Shown: positions 43,826 through 53,080, counted from the first letter of the stretch. The stretch: DNA of 64,000 nucleotides from Salegentibacter holothuriorum (GCF_900168045.1 NZ_FUYY01000002.1:856826-920825), one strand, 5' to 3'. Made by a program: numbers and translations. The notes: generated by a model not told the origin, from the letters alone.

Positions 43826-45001
43826 CGTCATTGAAGGAGGAACGACTGAAGCAATCTTTTGAATTGAAAACAATGGTAACTTTGAGCTTGGTCCAATTTA
43901 AATAGAACAGATTTGCCGCGTCACAATTCTCCTACCGTCAAATTGTATCTCGCAATGACAGATTATTTTGAAGCACGTCATTGCGAAGTTGCTTTTTTTG
44001 CAACTGAAGCAATCTTTTGAATTGAAAAAGAGAGTGGGCTTCAATGTGTTTCAGTTTAAAAAGGGAAGATTGCCGCGTCAGGCTATCGCCTTTCTCGCAA
44101 TGACGGAAAATCAACTTCAGCGTCATTGCGAAGCCGTTTTTTTTTACGGCTGAAGCAATCTGCTTCATATTATAGGAAAACCCTTCTAGATTTCATGACA
44201 ACTTATTAGTTTATTTATCGAATGCAAAAATCCTGGGTGTATATAATTACCAACAAAAACAGTACAGTTCTTTATACTGGAGTTACTTCCAATCTTCAAA
44301 AAAGGATGTTTGAGCACAAAAGTAAAGTAAACAAAAGTTTTGCTGCTAAATATAATTGCGAAAAACTGGTTTATCTTCAAGAGTTTAGTGATGTGACTCA
44401 GGCGATTGAATATGAAAAGAAAATTAAAGCTGGAAACCGAGCCCGAAAAGAAAAACTTGTAAACGCTCAGAATCCAGATTGGATTGATCTTTCTAAAGAT
44501 ATGATTTTAGGATAAATAACATAAGATTGCTGTGCTCCTTCGTGGCTCGCAATAACTAAAGCAAGTTGGTTGTCATTGGGAAGTCGTTTTTTAAGACTGA
44601 AGTAATCTCTATCATAAAAAAATAATTATTGAGAAGATCAGGGAACTAAGAAAAGATTGCCGCGTCACAATTCTCCTACCGTCGAATTGTATCTCGCAAT
44701 GACGGAAAATAGTTCATTCAGGCGTCATTGCGAAGCTATTTTTTACGGCTGAAGTAATCTCTATCATAAAAAAATAATTATTGAGAAGATCAGGGAACTA
44801 AGAAAAGATTGCCGCGTCACAATTCTCCTACCGTCGAATTATTCCTCGCAATGACGAAAATAGTTCATTCAAGTGTCATTGCAAAGCTGATTTTTTTCAG
44901 CTGAATCAATCTCTTCAAGAGTAAAAATAAGGAATGCTTATCTATACAAAACATTGCCACGTCTTAATTCTCCTATCGTCGAATTATTCCTCGCAATGAC
45001 G
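43826..45001. repeat. cluster of six CGTCAT...ATGACG units
   Basis: Units at 43826-43959, 43976-44105, 44121-44556, 44571-44704, 44723-44856 and 44874-45001. Each starts with CGTCATTGCGAAG or a variant, an inner hairpin and GAAGCAATCT, and ends with AGATTGCCGCGTC...CTCGCAATGACG, so the whole unit is an imperfect inverted repeat. Five are 128-134 bp; the third is 436 bp and contains a GIY-YIG gene. Units four and five repeat the same interior with a 152-bp period. Apart from the GIY-YIG gene, the 43718-45035 region has no gene. Confidence 0.85.
44222..44515 (+). CDS. small GIY-YIG nuclease inside a repeat unit
   Basis: 97 residues, single domain. The catalytic signature is WVYIIT...VLYTGVTSNLQKRMFEHKS (GIY replaced by VYI, YIG by YTG, with the conserved Arg and the later Glu in FSDVTQAIEYEKKIKAG). 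It belongs to the UPF0213/YhbQ-like group of short GIY-YIG proteins. It lies wholly between the left (44121-44162) and right (44523-44556) arms of a repeat unit, in place of the usual spacer, and is the only gene in the cluster. Confidence 0.88.
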   Translation: MQKSWVYIITNKNSTVLYTGVTSNLQKRMFEHKSKVNKSFAAKYNCEKLVYLQEFSDVTQAIEYEKKIKAGNRARKEKLVNAQNPDWIDLSKDMILG

Positions 45002-45035
45002 ATTAAAACTTCTGCAAACTGCCAACTAAAAACTG

Positions 45036-45563
45036 CTAACTGAGATACAGCTCCACCAAACCTTCTGGAGTAGTTAAATAAATGGTGTTGTTTTCCTTAT
45101 CTATTTTATCTATAAACTCATCGTTCATAGGGATAAGGATTTGTTTTTCCCCCTTTTGAATTTCAAAAAGCGCTTGTGCAGTACTATCGTTTATAGAAGT
45201 GATCTTGCCGATATTGCCGTGAGTGGCATCTATTACGTCAAAACCTATAATTTCGTGAAAGTAGAATTGATCGTCTTCCAGTTCCGGAAGCATGGTAAGG
45301 GGAAGATAAGTGAGTGCGCCTACAAGGTCTTCGGCATCTTCCTCAGTCTCTATATCCTCAAATTTAACACGTAGTAAGGTGCTTTTTTGTAGGTTACTTC
45401 TTTCAATAAAAAATGGAACCAGGTTCTCATTATATTCAATGAGCACTGATTCCATTTCTAAATACATTTCAGGAACATCGGTGTCTAATTTGATAAGCAC
45501 CTCGCCCTTAAAGCTAAATTTACCAACGATTTTACCTAAAAAGAAACATTCGTCTTTAGTCAT
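45036..45563 (-). CDS. rimM: 16S rRNA processing protein RimM
   Basis: 175 residues, RimM barrel followed by a PRC-barrel domain: FFLGKIVGKFSFKGEVLIKL at the start and YFHEIIGFDVIDATHGNIGKI in the middle. It helps mature the 30S head around S19. It follows rpsP by 14 nt in the usual rpsP-rimM order and is co-transcribed with it. Confidence 0.93.
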   Translation of the reverse strand: MTKDECFFLGKIVGKFSFKGEVLIKLDTDVPEMYLEMESVLIEYNENLVPFFIERSNLQKSTLLRVKFEDIETEEDAEDLVGALTYLPLTMLPELEDDQFYFHEIIGFDVIDATHGNIGKITSINDSTAQALFEIQKGEKQILIPMNDEFIDKIDKENNTIYLTTPEGLVELYLS

Positions 45564-45577
45564 CGCCAGTTAAGGTT

Positions 45578-46156
45578 TTAGCCTTTTTTTTCTTCGATTT
45601 TTGCTTCTTCAGCAGTCTCTTGATCAACTTGCTTTTCTGCATTAGCCTCTGGTTCACCTTCTTCGGTTACTGCAGCAGCTTCAGCTTCAGCAGTAGCTGT
45701 CGCTTCGGCTTCTTTTGCTTCAGCTTCACGCTTAGCGCTAACCTCTTTTTCAGCGTCAAGAGCTTTCTTTCTTGCGTCTTGTTCTTCTTTAGTCAGGTTG
45801 TCTCTCTTAGCAGCGATCTTAGCTTCTTTTTCTTCCAACCAGGCTTCGAATTTCTTCTCAGCTTCTTCTTCAGTTAAAGCACCTTTTTTAACGCCACCGG
45901 CAAGGTGTCTTTTAAGTAGAACTCCTTTGTAAGAAAGAATAGCACGAGCCGTATCTGTTGGCTGTGCACCATTTTCTAACCATTTTACCGCTCCGTCTAC
46001 ATCTAACTCGATAGTAGCTGGGTTGGTGTTTGGATTATAGATTCCTAATTTATCTAAGAATTTACCATCTCTTTTTGAGCGCGCATCTGCGGCTACGATC
46101 CAGAAAAAAGGTTTTCCTTTTTTACCGTGTCTTTGTAATCTTAATTTTACTGGCAT
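45578..46156 (-). CDS. rpsP: 30S ribosomal protein S16 with a long acidic tail
   Basis: 192 residues. The first 85 or so are ordinary S16 (MPVKLRLQRHGKKGKPFFWIV split by the usual loop, then KLGIYNPNTNPATIELD). The rest is a Lys/Glu/Ala-rich tail, helical and low-complexity (KREAEAKEAEATATAEAEAA and on). Such tails are common in Bacteroidota S16. The first gene of the rpsP-rimM operon, with a hairpin leader and an exact -7 element upstream. Confidence 0.95.
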   Translation of the reverse strand: MPVKLRLQRHGKKGKPFFWIVAADARSKRDGKFLDKLGIYNPNTNPATIELDVDGAVKWLENGAQPTDTARAILSYKGVLLKRHLAGGVKKGALTEEEAEKKFEAWLEEKEAKIAAKRDNLTKEEQDARKKALDAEKEVSAKREAEAKEAEATATAEAEAAAVTEEGEPEANAEKQVDQETAEEAKIEEKKG

Positions 46157-46210
46157 AAAAATTAAATTGTGGGGTTCCCGACCCCGATTATTAATAAGGC
46201 TGCAAAGATA
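46157..46210 (-). promoter_or_regulatory. rpsP promoter and candidate S16 leader hairpin
   Basis: On the minus strand TATCTTTG (46210-46203) is an exact -7 element. The 5' UTR then carries a GGGGT-CGGGA-ACCCC hairpin (46185-46171) 15 nt before the ATG. I recall an S16 leader candidate described in Flavobacteria; the match here is by position and shape only. Confidence 0.5.
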
Positions 46211-46361
46211 CTACATTTTTCTAATACACAAGAAGTTGACTGTAAAAAAAACAGCATCAATTAGTGAGCGGAATTAAGGTAAAAATTATGAAGTTTTTTA
46301 GTGAAAAAAAGCTGCTGTTGTTAAAAGCAGTTAATTAGTGCTAAACCCTGTTAAACAGCTT

Positions 46362-46390
46362 TTTGCTGTGAAAATTGCGTTTTATCTTTA
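46362..46390 (+). promoter_or_regulatory. promoter of the DUF2383 gene pair
   Basis: TTTG (46362-46365), 17-nt spacer, TATCTTTA (46383-46390), one mismatch from TAnnTTTG. The first ATG is 31 nt downstream. Confidence 0.5.
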
Positions 46391-46421
46391 AGTTGTAATT
46401 TTTAAGTAAAAGTTAGTGACA

Positions 46422-46868
46422 ATGAAGTATTCTGAGAAGGTTGCTAAAGAACTAAATATCTTATTAGAGAAGAATAATGATGCCGAGAAAGGTTATAAAT
46501 ATGCTGCTGAAAATGCGAATAACCCGCAGCTGAAGGCTTTTTTTTCTGAACGTGCTCAAGAGCGTTACGATTTTGGCCACGAGCTTGAAACTGAAATCCG
46601 CGATTTTGGGGAGAACCCCGAAAAAGGTTCCAGTTTGGCCGGAGATGCCCATCGTACCTGGATGAATCTTAAAAGCAGCCTGTCTTCTAATAAAGATGAA
46701 GCTGCGTTGGAAGAGGCGGTAAGAGGGGAGCAGGTTGCTGCAGATGAATATGAAGAGGTTCTAAAGAATCCTGAAATTCCGCCAACCACAGCAAATTTAT
46801 TACTAAAACAGAAAAATGGAATTGTTGCTGCACTTAATAAATTAAAATCTATAAAAGCCAAGGCTTAA
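46422..46868 (+). CDS. DUF2383 / ferritin-like stress protein, copy 1
   Basis: 148 residues from ATG 46422 (a GTG two codons earlier is less likely). All-helical with ferritin-like spacing: EKVAKELNILLEKNNDAEKG, FFSERAQERYDFGHELETEI and AVRGEQVAADEYEEVL. The family is of unknown function and often stress- or spore-associated; four-helix bundles of this sort may bind metal through Glu/His. It is followed 25 nt later by a paralogue, so this is a tandem duplication. Confidence 0.8.
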   Translation: MKYSEKVAKELNILLEKNNDAEKGYKYAAENANNPQLKAFFSERAQERYDFGHELETEIRDFGENPEKGSSLAGDAHRTWMNLKSSLSSNKDEAALEEAVRGEQVAADEYEEVLKNPEIPPTTANLLLKQKNGIVAALNKLKSIKAKA

Positions 46869-46893
46869 GATTTAGAAAAAAAACAATTTGAAT

Positions 46894-47343
46894 ATGAGGA
46901 CAAAAGAAGAAATGGGTGAAAAGCTCAATGAATTACTGGAAAAAAGTTATGACGCGAAAGAAGGTTTTAGCTCAGCTTCCGATAATGCTAAAAACAAGAA
47001 ATTACAGGAATTTTTCAGACAAAAATCTGAAGAAAGAGAAATTTTTATAAAAGAATTGAGAGAGGAAATTACCGGATATGGGCAAGTGCCTAAAGAAAAA
47101 GGTAGTGCTACAGGAAATATGCATCGTGCCTGGATGAAACTAAAATCTTCTGTTGAGGGTGATAATGATGAGGCTCTGTTAGAGGAAAGTTTACGTGGTG
47201 AAAAAGTGGCTTTAGAAGATTATAAAGAAATAACCAAAGAAAAGGATTTGCCGCCTAGTCTTAGCTCTAAATTAAACAGGCAGCAACAAAATATCCAGGC
47301 TAGCATCAATAATGTAAAAGTGTACGAACAGATGTTTGATTGA
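46894..47343 (+). CDS. DUF2383 / ferritin-like stress protein, copy 2
   Basis: 149 residues from ATG 46894. It aligns along its whole length with copy 1: MGEKLNELLEKSYDAKEGF, FFRQKSEEREIFIKELREEI, NMHRAWMKLKSSVEGDNDEA and ESLRGEKVALEDYKEI. It shares the promoter of copy 1 and ends at a terminator. The copies have clearly diverged, so the duplication is old. Confidence 0.8.
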   Translation: MRTKEEMGEKLNELLEKSYDAKEGFSSASDNAKNKKLQEFFRQKSEEREIFIKELREEITGYGQVPKEKGSATGNMHRAWMKLKSSVEGDNDEALLEESLRGEKVALEDYKEITKEKDLPPSLSSKLNRQQQNIQASINNVKVYEQMFD

Positions 47344-47370
47344 AGTAGTAGTTTTTAGTGTTCGTATGAG

Positions 47371-47410
47371 CCTCACAGTATATCGTTTTACGGTTTCTGT
47401 GAGGTTTCTT
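47371..47410 (+). terminator. terminator after the DUF2383 pair
   Basis: CCTCACAG, 18-nt loop, CTGTGAGG, then TTTCTTATT. Confidence 0.75.
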
Positions 47411-47582
47411 ATTATAAAATATGGAAGACACTTTAAAACTGCGGTGGTAGAAATCGTTAATAAATCCTGAAAAATTAACTTGAGGCTGCGCTAAATTATA
47501 TGTAATTTTAGCCTCAAATCTTGTGATTTTTATTCGTAAATAATCGATTGATATTCAGCTTAATTCCTAATTTTCGCCGCAC

Positions 47583-50500
47583 ATGTACCTTATTTTTGAT
47601 ACCGAAACTACCGGTCTTCCCAAACGTTGGGATGCTCCCTTAACCGATTCTGATAACTGGCCAAGATGTATACAAATTGCCTGGCAGTTGCATGATGAAA
47701 TGGGGAGGCTTGTAGAAAGTCAGGATTACCTGGTAAAGCCGGAAGGTTTTAATATTCCTTATGATGCCGAAAAAGTACACGGGATTTCTACCGAACTAGC
47801 TGCGGAAGAAGGGATCTCTTTAACTGAAATGCTAGAGAAATTTCAGGAGGCCTTAAATAAAACCAAGTTTGTGGTAGGACAAAATGTAGGTTTTGACCTG
47901 AATATTATGGGAGCCGAATTCCATAGGGAGGCGATGGAAAATAACCTTCAGGAGTTACCGGTTTTGGATACCTGTACCGAAGTAACCGCACAAATGTGTA
48001 AAATTCCCGGTGGCCGTGGCGGTAAATTTAAATTACCCACCCTGACCGAATTACACGAATTTCTTTTTGATGAGCCTTTTGGTGAAGCCCACAACGCCAC
48101 TGCCGATGTGGAAGCGACTACCAGGTGTTTTTTGGAACTGGTGCGACAAAGAGCTTTTACAAAGGAGCAACTAGATGTTTCTGATGATTATTTTGAGAAT
48201 TTTTCAGAAGCTAATCCACAGCGAATAAAGCTTATTGGGTTAAAGCATATTAACCTTAAAAAAGCTTCCGAGGCAATAAGAAGAAAACTTCAGAAGCAAC
48301 AACCTACAGAAGAAATTACCACGGAGGAAATCGAGGAAAACCTCGAAAAGCTTGACGAAGTTCTTTTTTCGCATTTACACAATCATTCACAGTTTTCGGT
48401 ACTGCAATCTACCATTAGTATAAAAGATCTGGTAAATGTTGCTGCTGAAAATAATATGCCCGCTGTAGCGCTTACCGACCATGCAAACATGATGGGTGCT
48501 TTCCATTTTGTGAAAGAAATTGGCGATTATAATAAGGCGATTAGGGCAAAAAATGAAGAGGCACTTGCTAATAACGAACCGGCAGAAGCCAGGGAATTAA
48601 AAGCTATTGTAGGTTGCGAATTTTTTGTTTGTGAAAATCACGCTGATAAATCACGAAAAGACAACGGCTATCAGGTAGTGATGTTGGCCAAGAACAAAAA
48701 AGGCTACCATAACCTGGCAAAGATGTCTTCTAAAGCATATACCGATGGATTCTACTATGTGCCGCGAATTGATAAGGAAATTATAAAGCAGTATAAGGAA
48801 GATATTATTGTACTTACCGGTAACCTCTACGGTGAAGTGCCAAGTAAGGTTTTAAATGTTGGGGAGCACCAGGCTGAAGAAGCTTTACTTTGGTGGAAAG
48901 AAGAATTTGGCGACGATCTTTATATGGAGATCATGCGCCACGATCAGGAAGATGAAAATCGTGTAAATACGGTTTTAGTAGATTTTGCTAAAAAACATAA
49001 GATTAATCTGGTTGCAACTAATAATACCTATTATTGTGCGAAAGAAGATGCCAATGCTCACGATATTTTACTGTGTATAAAAGACGGGGAGAAGCAGGCG
49101 ACTCCAATAGGTCGTGGTCGTGGTTACCGTTATGGTTTGCCAAACCAGGAATATTATTTTAAGAGTGGCGAAGAGATGAAAAATCTCTTTAAAGATTTAC
49201 CTCAAGCCATTAGTAATGTGCAGGAGGTTGTAGATAAAATTGAGCCTTTTGAGCTGGCTCGTGATGTTCTCTTGCCTGCCTTTACTATTCCTGAGGAATT
49301 TTTAGTAGAAGAAGATAAAAACGATGGTGGTAAACGAGGGGAGAATGCTTATCTAAAACATATCACTTTTGTTGGAGCAAAAGAGCGCTACGGAGACCTT
49401 ACTTCTGATATTGAAGACCGACTTAATTTTGAGCTGTCGGTTATTGAGAATACCGGTTATCCCGGGTATTTCCTTATTGTGGAAGACTTTATTCGCGAAG
49501 CCCGAAATCTTGATGTTTCGGTTGGTCCGGGCCGTGGTTCAGCGGCAGGAAGTGCTGTTGCATACTGTTTAGGAATTACCAATATAGACCCAATTAAATA
49601 CGATCTGCTTTTTGAGCGTTTCTTGAATCCCGATCGTGTAAGTATGCCCGATATTGATATTGACTTTGATGATGAAGGTCGAAGTCGGGTTATGGATTAT
49701 GTAATTAAAAAATACGGTGCTAACCAGGTTGCGCAGATTATCACTTATGGTACTATGGCTGCTAAATCTTCTATTCGGGATACCGCCAGGGTGCTGGATC
49801 TTCCGTTAGGAGATGCTGATAGGATTTCTAAATTAATCCCTACAATGTCCAAGCTCGGAAAGATCTTTGGAATGGATGAAAAAGACCTGAAAAAGAAATT
49901 CAGAAGTGAGGATTTAGAAAAAGTAAACGAACTTTTAAATATTGCTGAAGGAGATGACCTGGAAGCGCAAACGGTAAACCAGGCGAGAATTCTTGAAGGC
50001 TCGGTTAGAAATACCGGGATTCACGCCTGTGGCGTAATTATTACACCGGGTGATATTACCAATTATGTGCCGGTTTCGGTAGCAAAAGATTCCGATCTTT
50101 ATGTAACTCAGTTTGATAACTCTGTTGTAGAGAGCGCCGGACTACTAAAAATGGACTTTTTGGGGTTAAAAACATTAACCCTGATTAAAGACACCGTTCA
50201 AATTGTAAAAGGCAGGCATAATATAGACCTGGTGCCCGATGAATTTCCGCTAGATGATGAAGAAACCTATAAGCTCTTCCAACGTGGAGAAACGGTAGGG
50301 ATTTTTCAATATGAATCGCCGGGAATGCAGAAACACATGAAAGACCTGAAACCTACGGTTTTTGATGACCTTATTGCCATGAACGCTTTGTACCGTCCGG
50401 GACCTATGGAATATATTCCAAGCTTTATTGCACGGAAGCATGGGGACGAAGATATCGCTTACGATTTGCCTGAAATGGAAGAATATCTCCAGGAAACCTA

Positions 50501-51974
50501 CGGAATTACCGTTTACCAGGAGCAAGTGATGTTGCTGTCGCAAAAACTCGCCGGATTTAGTAAAGGTGAAGCCGATGTTTTGCGTAAAGCGATGGGTAAA
50601 AAAATATTCGCTTTACTGGAACAATTAAAACCTAAATTTTTAGATGGAGGAGAGTCTAAAGGCCATCCAAGAGATGTTTTAGAAAAGATCTGGAAAGACT
50701 GGGAGGCTTTTGCGGCTTATGCTTTTAATAAATCTCACTCTACCTGTTATGCCTGGATTGCTTACCAAACCGCCTATTTAAAAGCGCATTATCCTGCGGA
50801 ATATATGGCTGCGGTGCTTTCTAATAATATGAATGACATTAAGCAGGTTACTTTCTTTATGGAAGAATGTAAACGAATGAAGCTTGATGTACTTGGGCCA
50901 GATGTAAATGAATCTTTCTATAAGTTTTCGGTAAATAAAGATTATGCCGTTCGGTTTGGAATGGGCGCCATAAAAGGAGTAGGTTCCGGGGCGGTAGCTA
51001 CTATTGTGGAAAACCGAAAAACGGAAGCCGGACCTTACAAGTCTATTTTTGATATGGCCAAACGTATTGATTTACGATCGGCTAATAAAAAAGCTTTTGA
51101 AAACCTTGCCCTGGCCGGAGGTTTTGATGGATTTGGGGATACACACCGCGCGCAATATTTTCACGACGATGGCGACGGAATTACCTTTTTGGAAAAGGTG
51201 ATAAAATATGCTGCAAAATTCCAGGAAAATGAGAACTCTTCCCAGGTAAGTTTATTTGGAGAAGCTAGTGAAGTACAAATTCCTGAGCCTGTGGTACCAC
51301 CTTGTGAAGAATGGGGTACTATGGAAAAACTTAGAAGAGAACGCGAAGTGGTAGGAATCTATATTTCGGGTCATCCATTAGACGATTTTAGGTATGAGAT
51401 GGATTATTTCTGTAACTCCAAGTTAGGAGAGTTTAACGATCTGGAGAAATGTGTAAACCGTGACCTTACTTTTGGCGGTGTGATAAGTGATGTGCAGCAC
51501 CGGGTTTCAAAAATGGGTAAAGGCTGGGCGATGTTTAGTGTAGAAGATTATACCGATACCTATGAGTTTAGAATGTTTGGCGAGGAATATTTGAAATTCA
51601 GGCATTTTTTGGTGCCGAATTCTTTTGTACATATCAAGATCTTTGTAAAAGAAGGCTGGACCAATAAGGAAACCGGTAAAAAAGGAGACCCAAGAATCCA
51701 GTTTAATAATATTTATTTGTTGCACGATGTGATGGATCAGTTTGCGAAAAAGCTCACGATTCAACTGGATATTGCTGATCTACATGAGGAGAAGATCGAC
51801 TGGTTTAAAGATGTTTTTAGAACCCATAGAGGGGATCATAAATTGAATTTTGTGGTTTATGAAATGAAGGAACAGGTGAAGTTACACATGCCTAGTAAAA
51901 AGCAAAAGGTAAAAATATCGCAAGAGCTTTTACATGCTTTGGAGGATGAACAGGTAATGTATAAGTTGAATTGA
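47583..51974 (+). CDS. dnaE: DNA polymerase III alpha subunit with N-terminal proofreading exonuclease
   Basis: 1463 residues, the replicative polymerase. The first 200 residues are a DnaQ-like DEDDh exonuclease (FDTETTGLPK at 5-14, GQNVGFDLNI, HNATADVEAT). A PHP domain starts near 263 (SHLHNHSQFSVLQ, ALTDHANMMGAF). The polymerase has PGRGSAAGSAVAYCLG and the catalytic PDIDIDFD (about 690), helical fingers (AYAFNKSHSTCYAWIAYQTA), a beta-clamp motif QVSLFG (about 1221) and an OB fold (about 1330). Proofreading and synthesis in one chain would replace separate dnaQ, an arrangement seen in Bacteroidota. Confidence 0.95.
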   Translation: MYLIFDTETTGLPKRWDAPLTDSDNWPRCIQIAWQLHDEMGRLVESQDYLVKPEGFNIPYDAEKVHGISTELAAEEGISLTEMLEKFQEALNKTKFVVGQNVGFDLNIMGAEFHREAMENNLQELPVLDTCTEVTAQMCKIPGGRGGKFKLPTLTELHEFLFDEPFGEAHNATADVEATTRCFLELVRQRAFTKEQLDVSDDYFENFSEANPQRIKLIGLKHINLKKASEAIRRKLQKQQPTEEITTEEIEENLEKLDEVLFSHLHNHSQFSVLQSTISIKDLVNVAAENNMPAVALTDHANMMGAFHFVKEIGDYNKAIRAKNEEALANNEPAEARELKAIVGCEFFVCENHADKSRKDNGYQVVMLAKNKKGYHNLAKMSSKAYTDGFYYVPRIDKEIIKQYKEDIIVLTGNLYGEVPSKVLNVGEHQAEEALLWWKEEFGDDLYMEIMRHDQEDENRVNTVLVDFAKKHKINLVATNNTYYCAKEDANAHDILLCIKDGEKQATPIGRGRGYRYGLPNQEYYFKSGEEMKNLFKDLPQAISNVQEVVDKIEPFELARDVLLPAFTIPEEFLVEEDKNDGGKRGENAYLKHITFVGAKERYGDLTSDIEDRLNFELSVIENTGYPGYFLIVEDFIREARNLDVSVGPGRGSAAGSAVAYCLGITNIDPIKYDLLFERFLNPDRVSMPDIDIDFDDEGRSRVMDYVIKKYGANQVAQIITYGTMAAKSSIRDTARVLDLPLGDADRISKLIPTMSKLGKIFGMDEKDLKKKFRSEDLEKVNELLNIAEGDDLEAQTVNQARILEGSVRNTGIHACGVIITPGDITNYVPVSVAKDSDLYVTQFDNSVVESAGLLKMDFLGLKTLTLIKDTVQIVKGRHNIDLVPDEFPLDDEETYKLFQRGETVGIFQYESPGMQKHMKDLKPTVFDDLIAMNALYRPGPMEYIPSFIARKHGDEDIAYDLPEMEEYLQETYGITVYQEQVMLLSQKLAGFSKGEADVLRKAMGKKIFALLEQLKPKFLDGGESKGHPRDVLEKIWKDWEAFAAYAFNKSHSTCYAWIAYQTAYLKAHYPAEYMAAVLSNNMNDIKQVTFFMEECKRMKLDVLGPDVNESFYKFSVNKDYAVRFGMGAIKGVGSGAVATIVENRKTEAGPYKSIFDMAKRIDLRSANKKAFENLALAGGFDGFGDTHRAQYFHDDGDGITFLEKVIKYAAKFQENENSSQVSLFGEASEVQIPEPVVPPCEEWGTMEKLRREREVVGIYISGHPLDDFRYEMDYFCNSKLGEFNDLEKCVNRDLTFGGVISDVQHRVSKMGKGWAMFSVEDYTDTYEFRMFGEEYLKFRHFLVPNSFVHIKIFVKEGWTNKETGKKGDPRIQFNNIYLLHDVMDQFAKKLTIQLDIADLHEEKIDWFKDVFRTHRGDHKLNFVVYEMKEQVKLHMPSKKQKVKISQELLHALEDEQVMYKLN

Positions 51975-52041
51975 TTTTAGTATTCAGTTCTCAGTTGTGA
52001 GTTATGGGTTGTGGGTTGCCACGAATGCACGAATATTTATC

Positions 52042-52085
52042 CGTCATTGCGAGACCGGTTTTTTAATCGGGTGCGGCAATCTTTT
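52042..52085. repeat. lone left arm of the CGTCAT unit family
   Basis: CGTCATTGCGAGACCGGTTT then a hairpin partner and GCGGCAATCTTTT. It matches the left arm of the units at 43.8-45.0 kb; no right arm follows. It lies in the 764-bp gene-free region 51975-52738. Confidence 0.7.
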
Positions 52086-52300
52086 GTTATCTGTTATTTT
52101 GGTTTCTTTGGTCAATTTGCAGTGGTTTATTTATAAAGTATAAAAACGAGTGTTTTTTGCCCCATGCCCACTGCGGCTGTGTACTAACTATGGCCTACTA
52201 CAAATTGAAAACTAAGCTTTTCCGTGCTTTAAAGGAATGTGATGATGGGTTTTGTAATTTTTCATAGTCATCCGGAAATTTTCTATTTTAAGTTTCCAAA

Positions 52301-52371
52301 CGTCAAACTGAGCCTGTCGAAGTTCTTAAGATATTGAATTTCAATAGGATTTCGACAAGCTCAATCTGACG
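52301..52371. repeat. 71-bp REP-like inverted repeat
   Basis: CGTCAAACTGAGCCTGTCGA pairs with TTTCGACAAGCTCAATCTGA then CG at the other end, with a short central palindrome (attgaatttcaat). It resembles widely scattered Bacteroidota repeats; here it is a single copy. Confidence 0.72.
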
Positions 52372-52491
52372 CCCCTTTAATCTTTGAAACATAAAAATTG
52401 ACAATAAAAATAATGCAATTAATTTAAGATCAAATGCATGGATATTTTAATCACCTATTTATCTTTAACTTTCGGATAGTTGTGATAATTT

Positions 52492-52533
<42 letters not shown>

Positions 52534-52539
52534 ATTTTT

Positions 52540-52614
52540 CCGGTTAGGGATTGAAGCCGGCTACCGTGTAGCGCTGAAAGCCCGACCCCGCGCTACAAGC
52601 GTGGGGAAACCGCC
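52540..52614. repeat. structured intergenic element
   Basis: CCGG...GCCGG followed by a second stem CCCCGCGCT/AGCGTGGGG (52586-52606) and ending GGGGAAACCGCC. The sequence AGCCCGACCCCG...GGGGAAAC reminds me of a repeat common in Flavobacteria. It may be a repeat rather than an RNA gene. Confidence 0.5.
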
Positions 52615-52738
52615 AAATAAATGTGTTGAATAAGCGTATAACCAAATACAATATCACTAGTGTAAGGAAAGCAAAAATATTTGACTAATTTTACACTTTA
52701 AGTATAACAGTAAGTATAACAGAAAAAAACAAATAATT

Positions 52739-53056
52739 ATGGCTATTGAAATAACTGATGCAAATTTTGAAGAGCAGGTATTAAAAAGCGAAAAGCCTGT
52801 AATGGTAGATTTTTGGGCTGCATGGTGTGGACCTTGTAGAATGGTAGGACCAATTATTGACGAAATTAGTACTGAATATGATGGGAAAGCCGTTGTAGGA
52901 AAACTAGACGTTGATGCTAACCAGGAATTTGCAGCTAAGTATGGAGTAAGAAATATTCCAACAGTACTTATTTTTCAAAATGGAGAAGTAGTAGGCCGTC
53001 AGGTAGGCGTAGCACCAAAAAATACATACGCAGAGGCTTTAGACGAATTGCTATAA
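52739..53056 (+). CDS. trxA: thioredoxin
   Basis: 105 residues with the exact WCGPC active site (about residues 30-34), VMVDFWAAW before it and the cis-Pro IPTVLIF. A general cytosolic disulfide reductase. It is monocistronic, followed closely by a terminator. It is the redox-active counterpart of the cysteine-less protein at 8131-8427. Confidence 0.97.
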   Translation: MAIEITDANFEEQVLKSEKPVMVDFWAAWCGPCRMVGPIIDEISTEYDGKAVVGKLDVDANQEFAAKYGVRNIPTVLIFQNGEVVGRQVGVAPKNTYAEALDELL

Positions 53057-53080
53057 GTTTTAGCATTTTATATAACTATA

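Noticed and set aside
43968..44153. 61-codon frame across the repeat units
   Set aside because: It is made of repeat-unit sequence and has no protein-like pattern.
43826..45001. CRISPR array
   Set aside because: Units are about 130 bp imperfect inverted repeats, some with the same interior; no short identical repeats with unique spacers and no cas genes.
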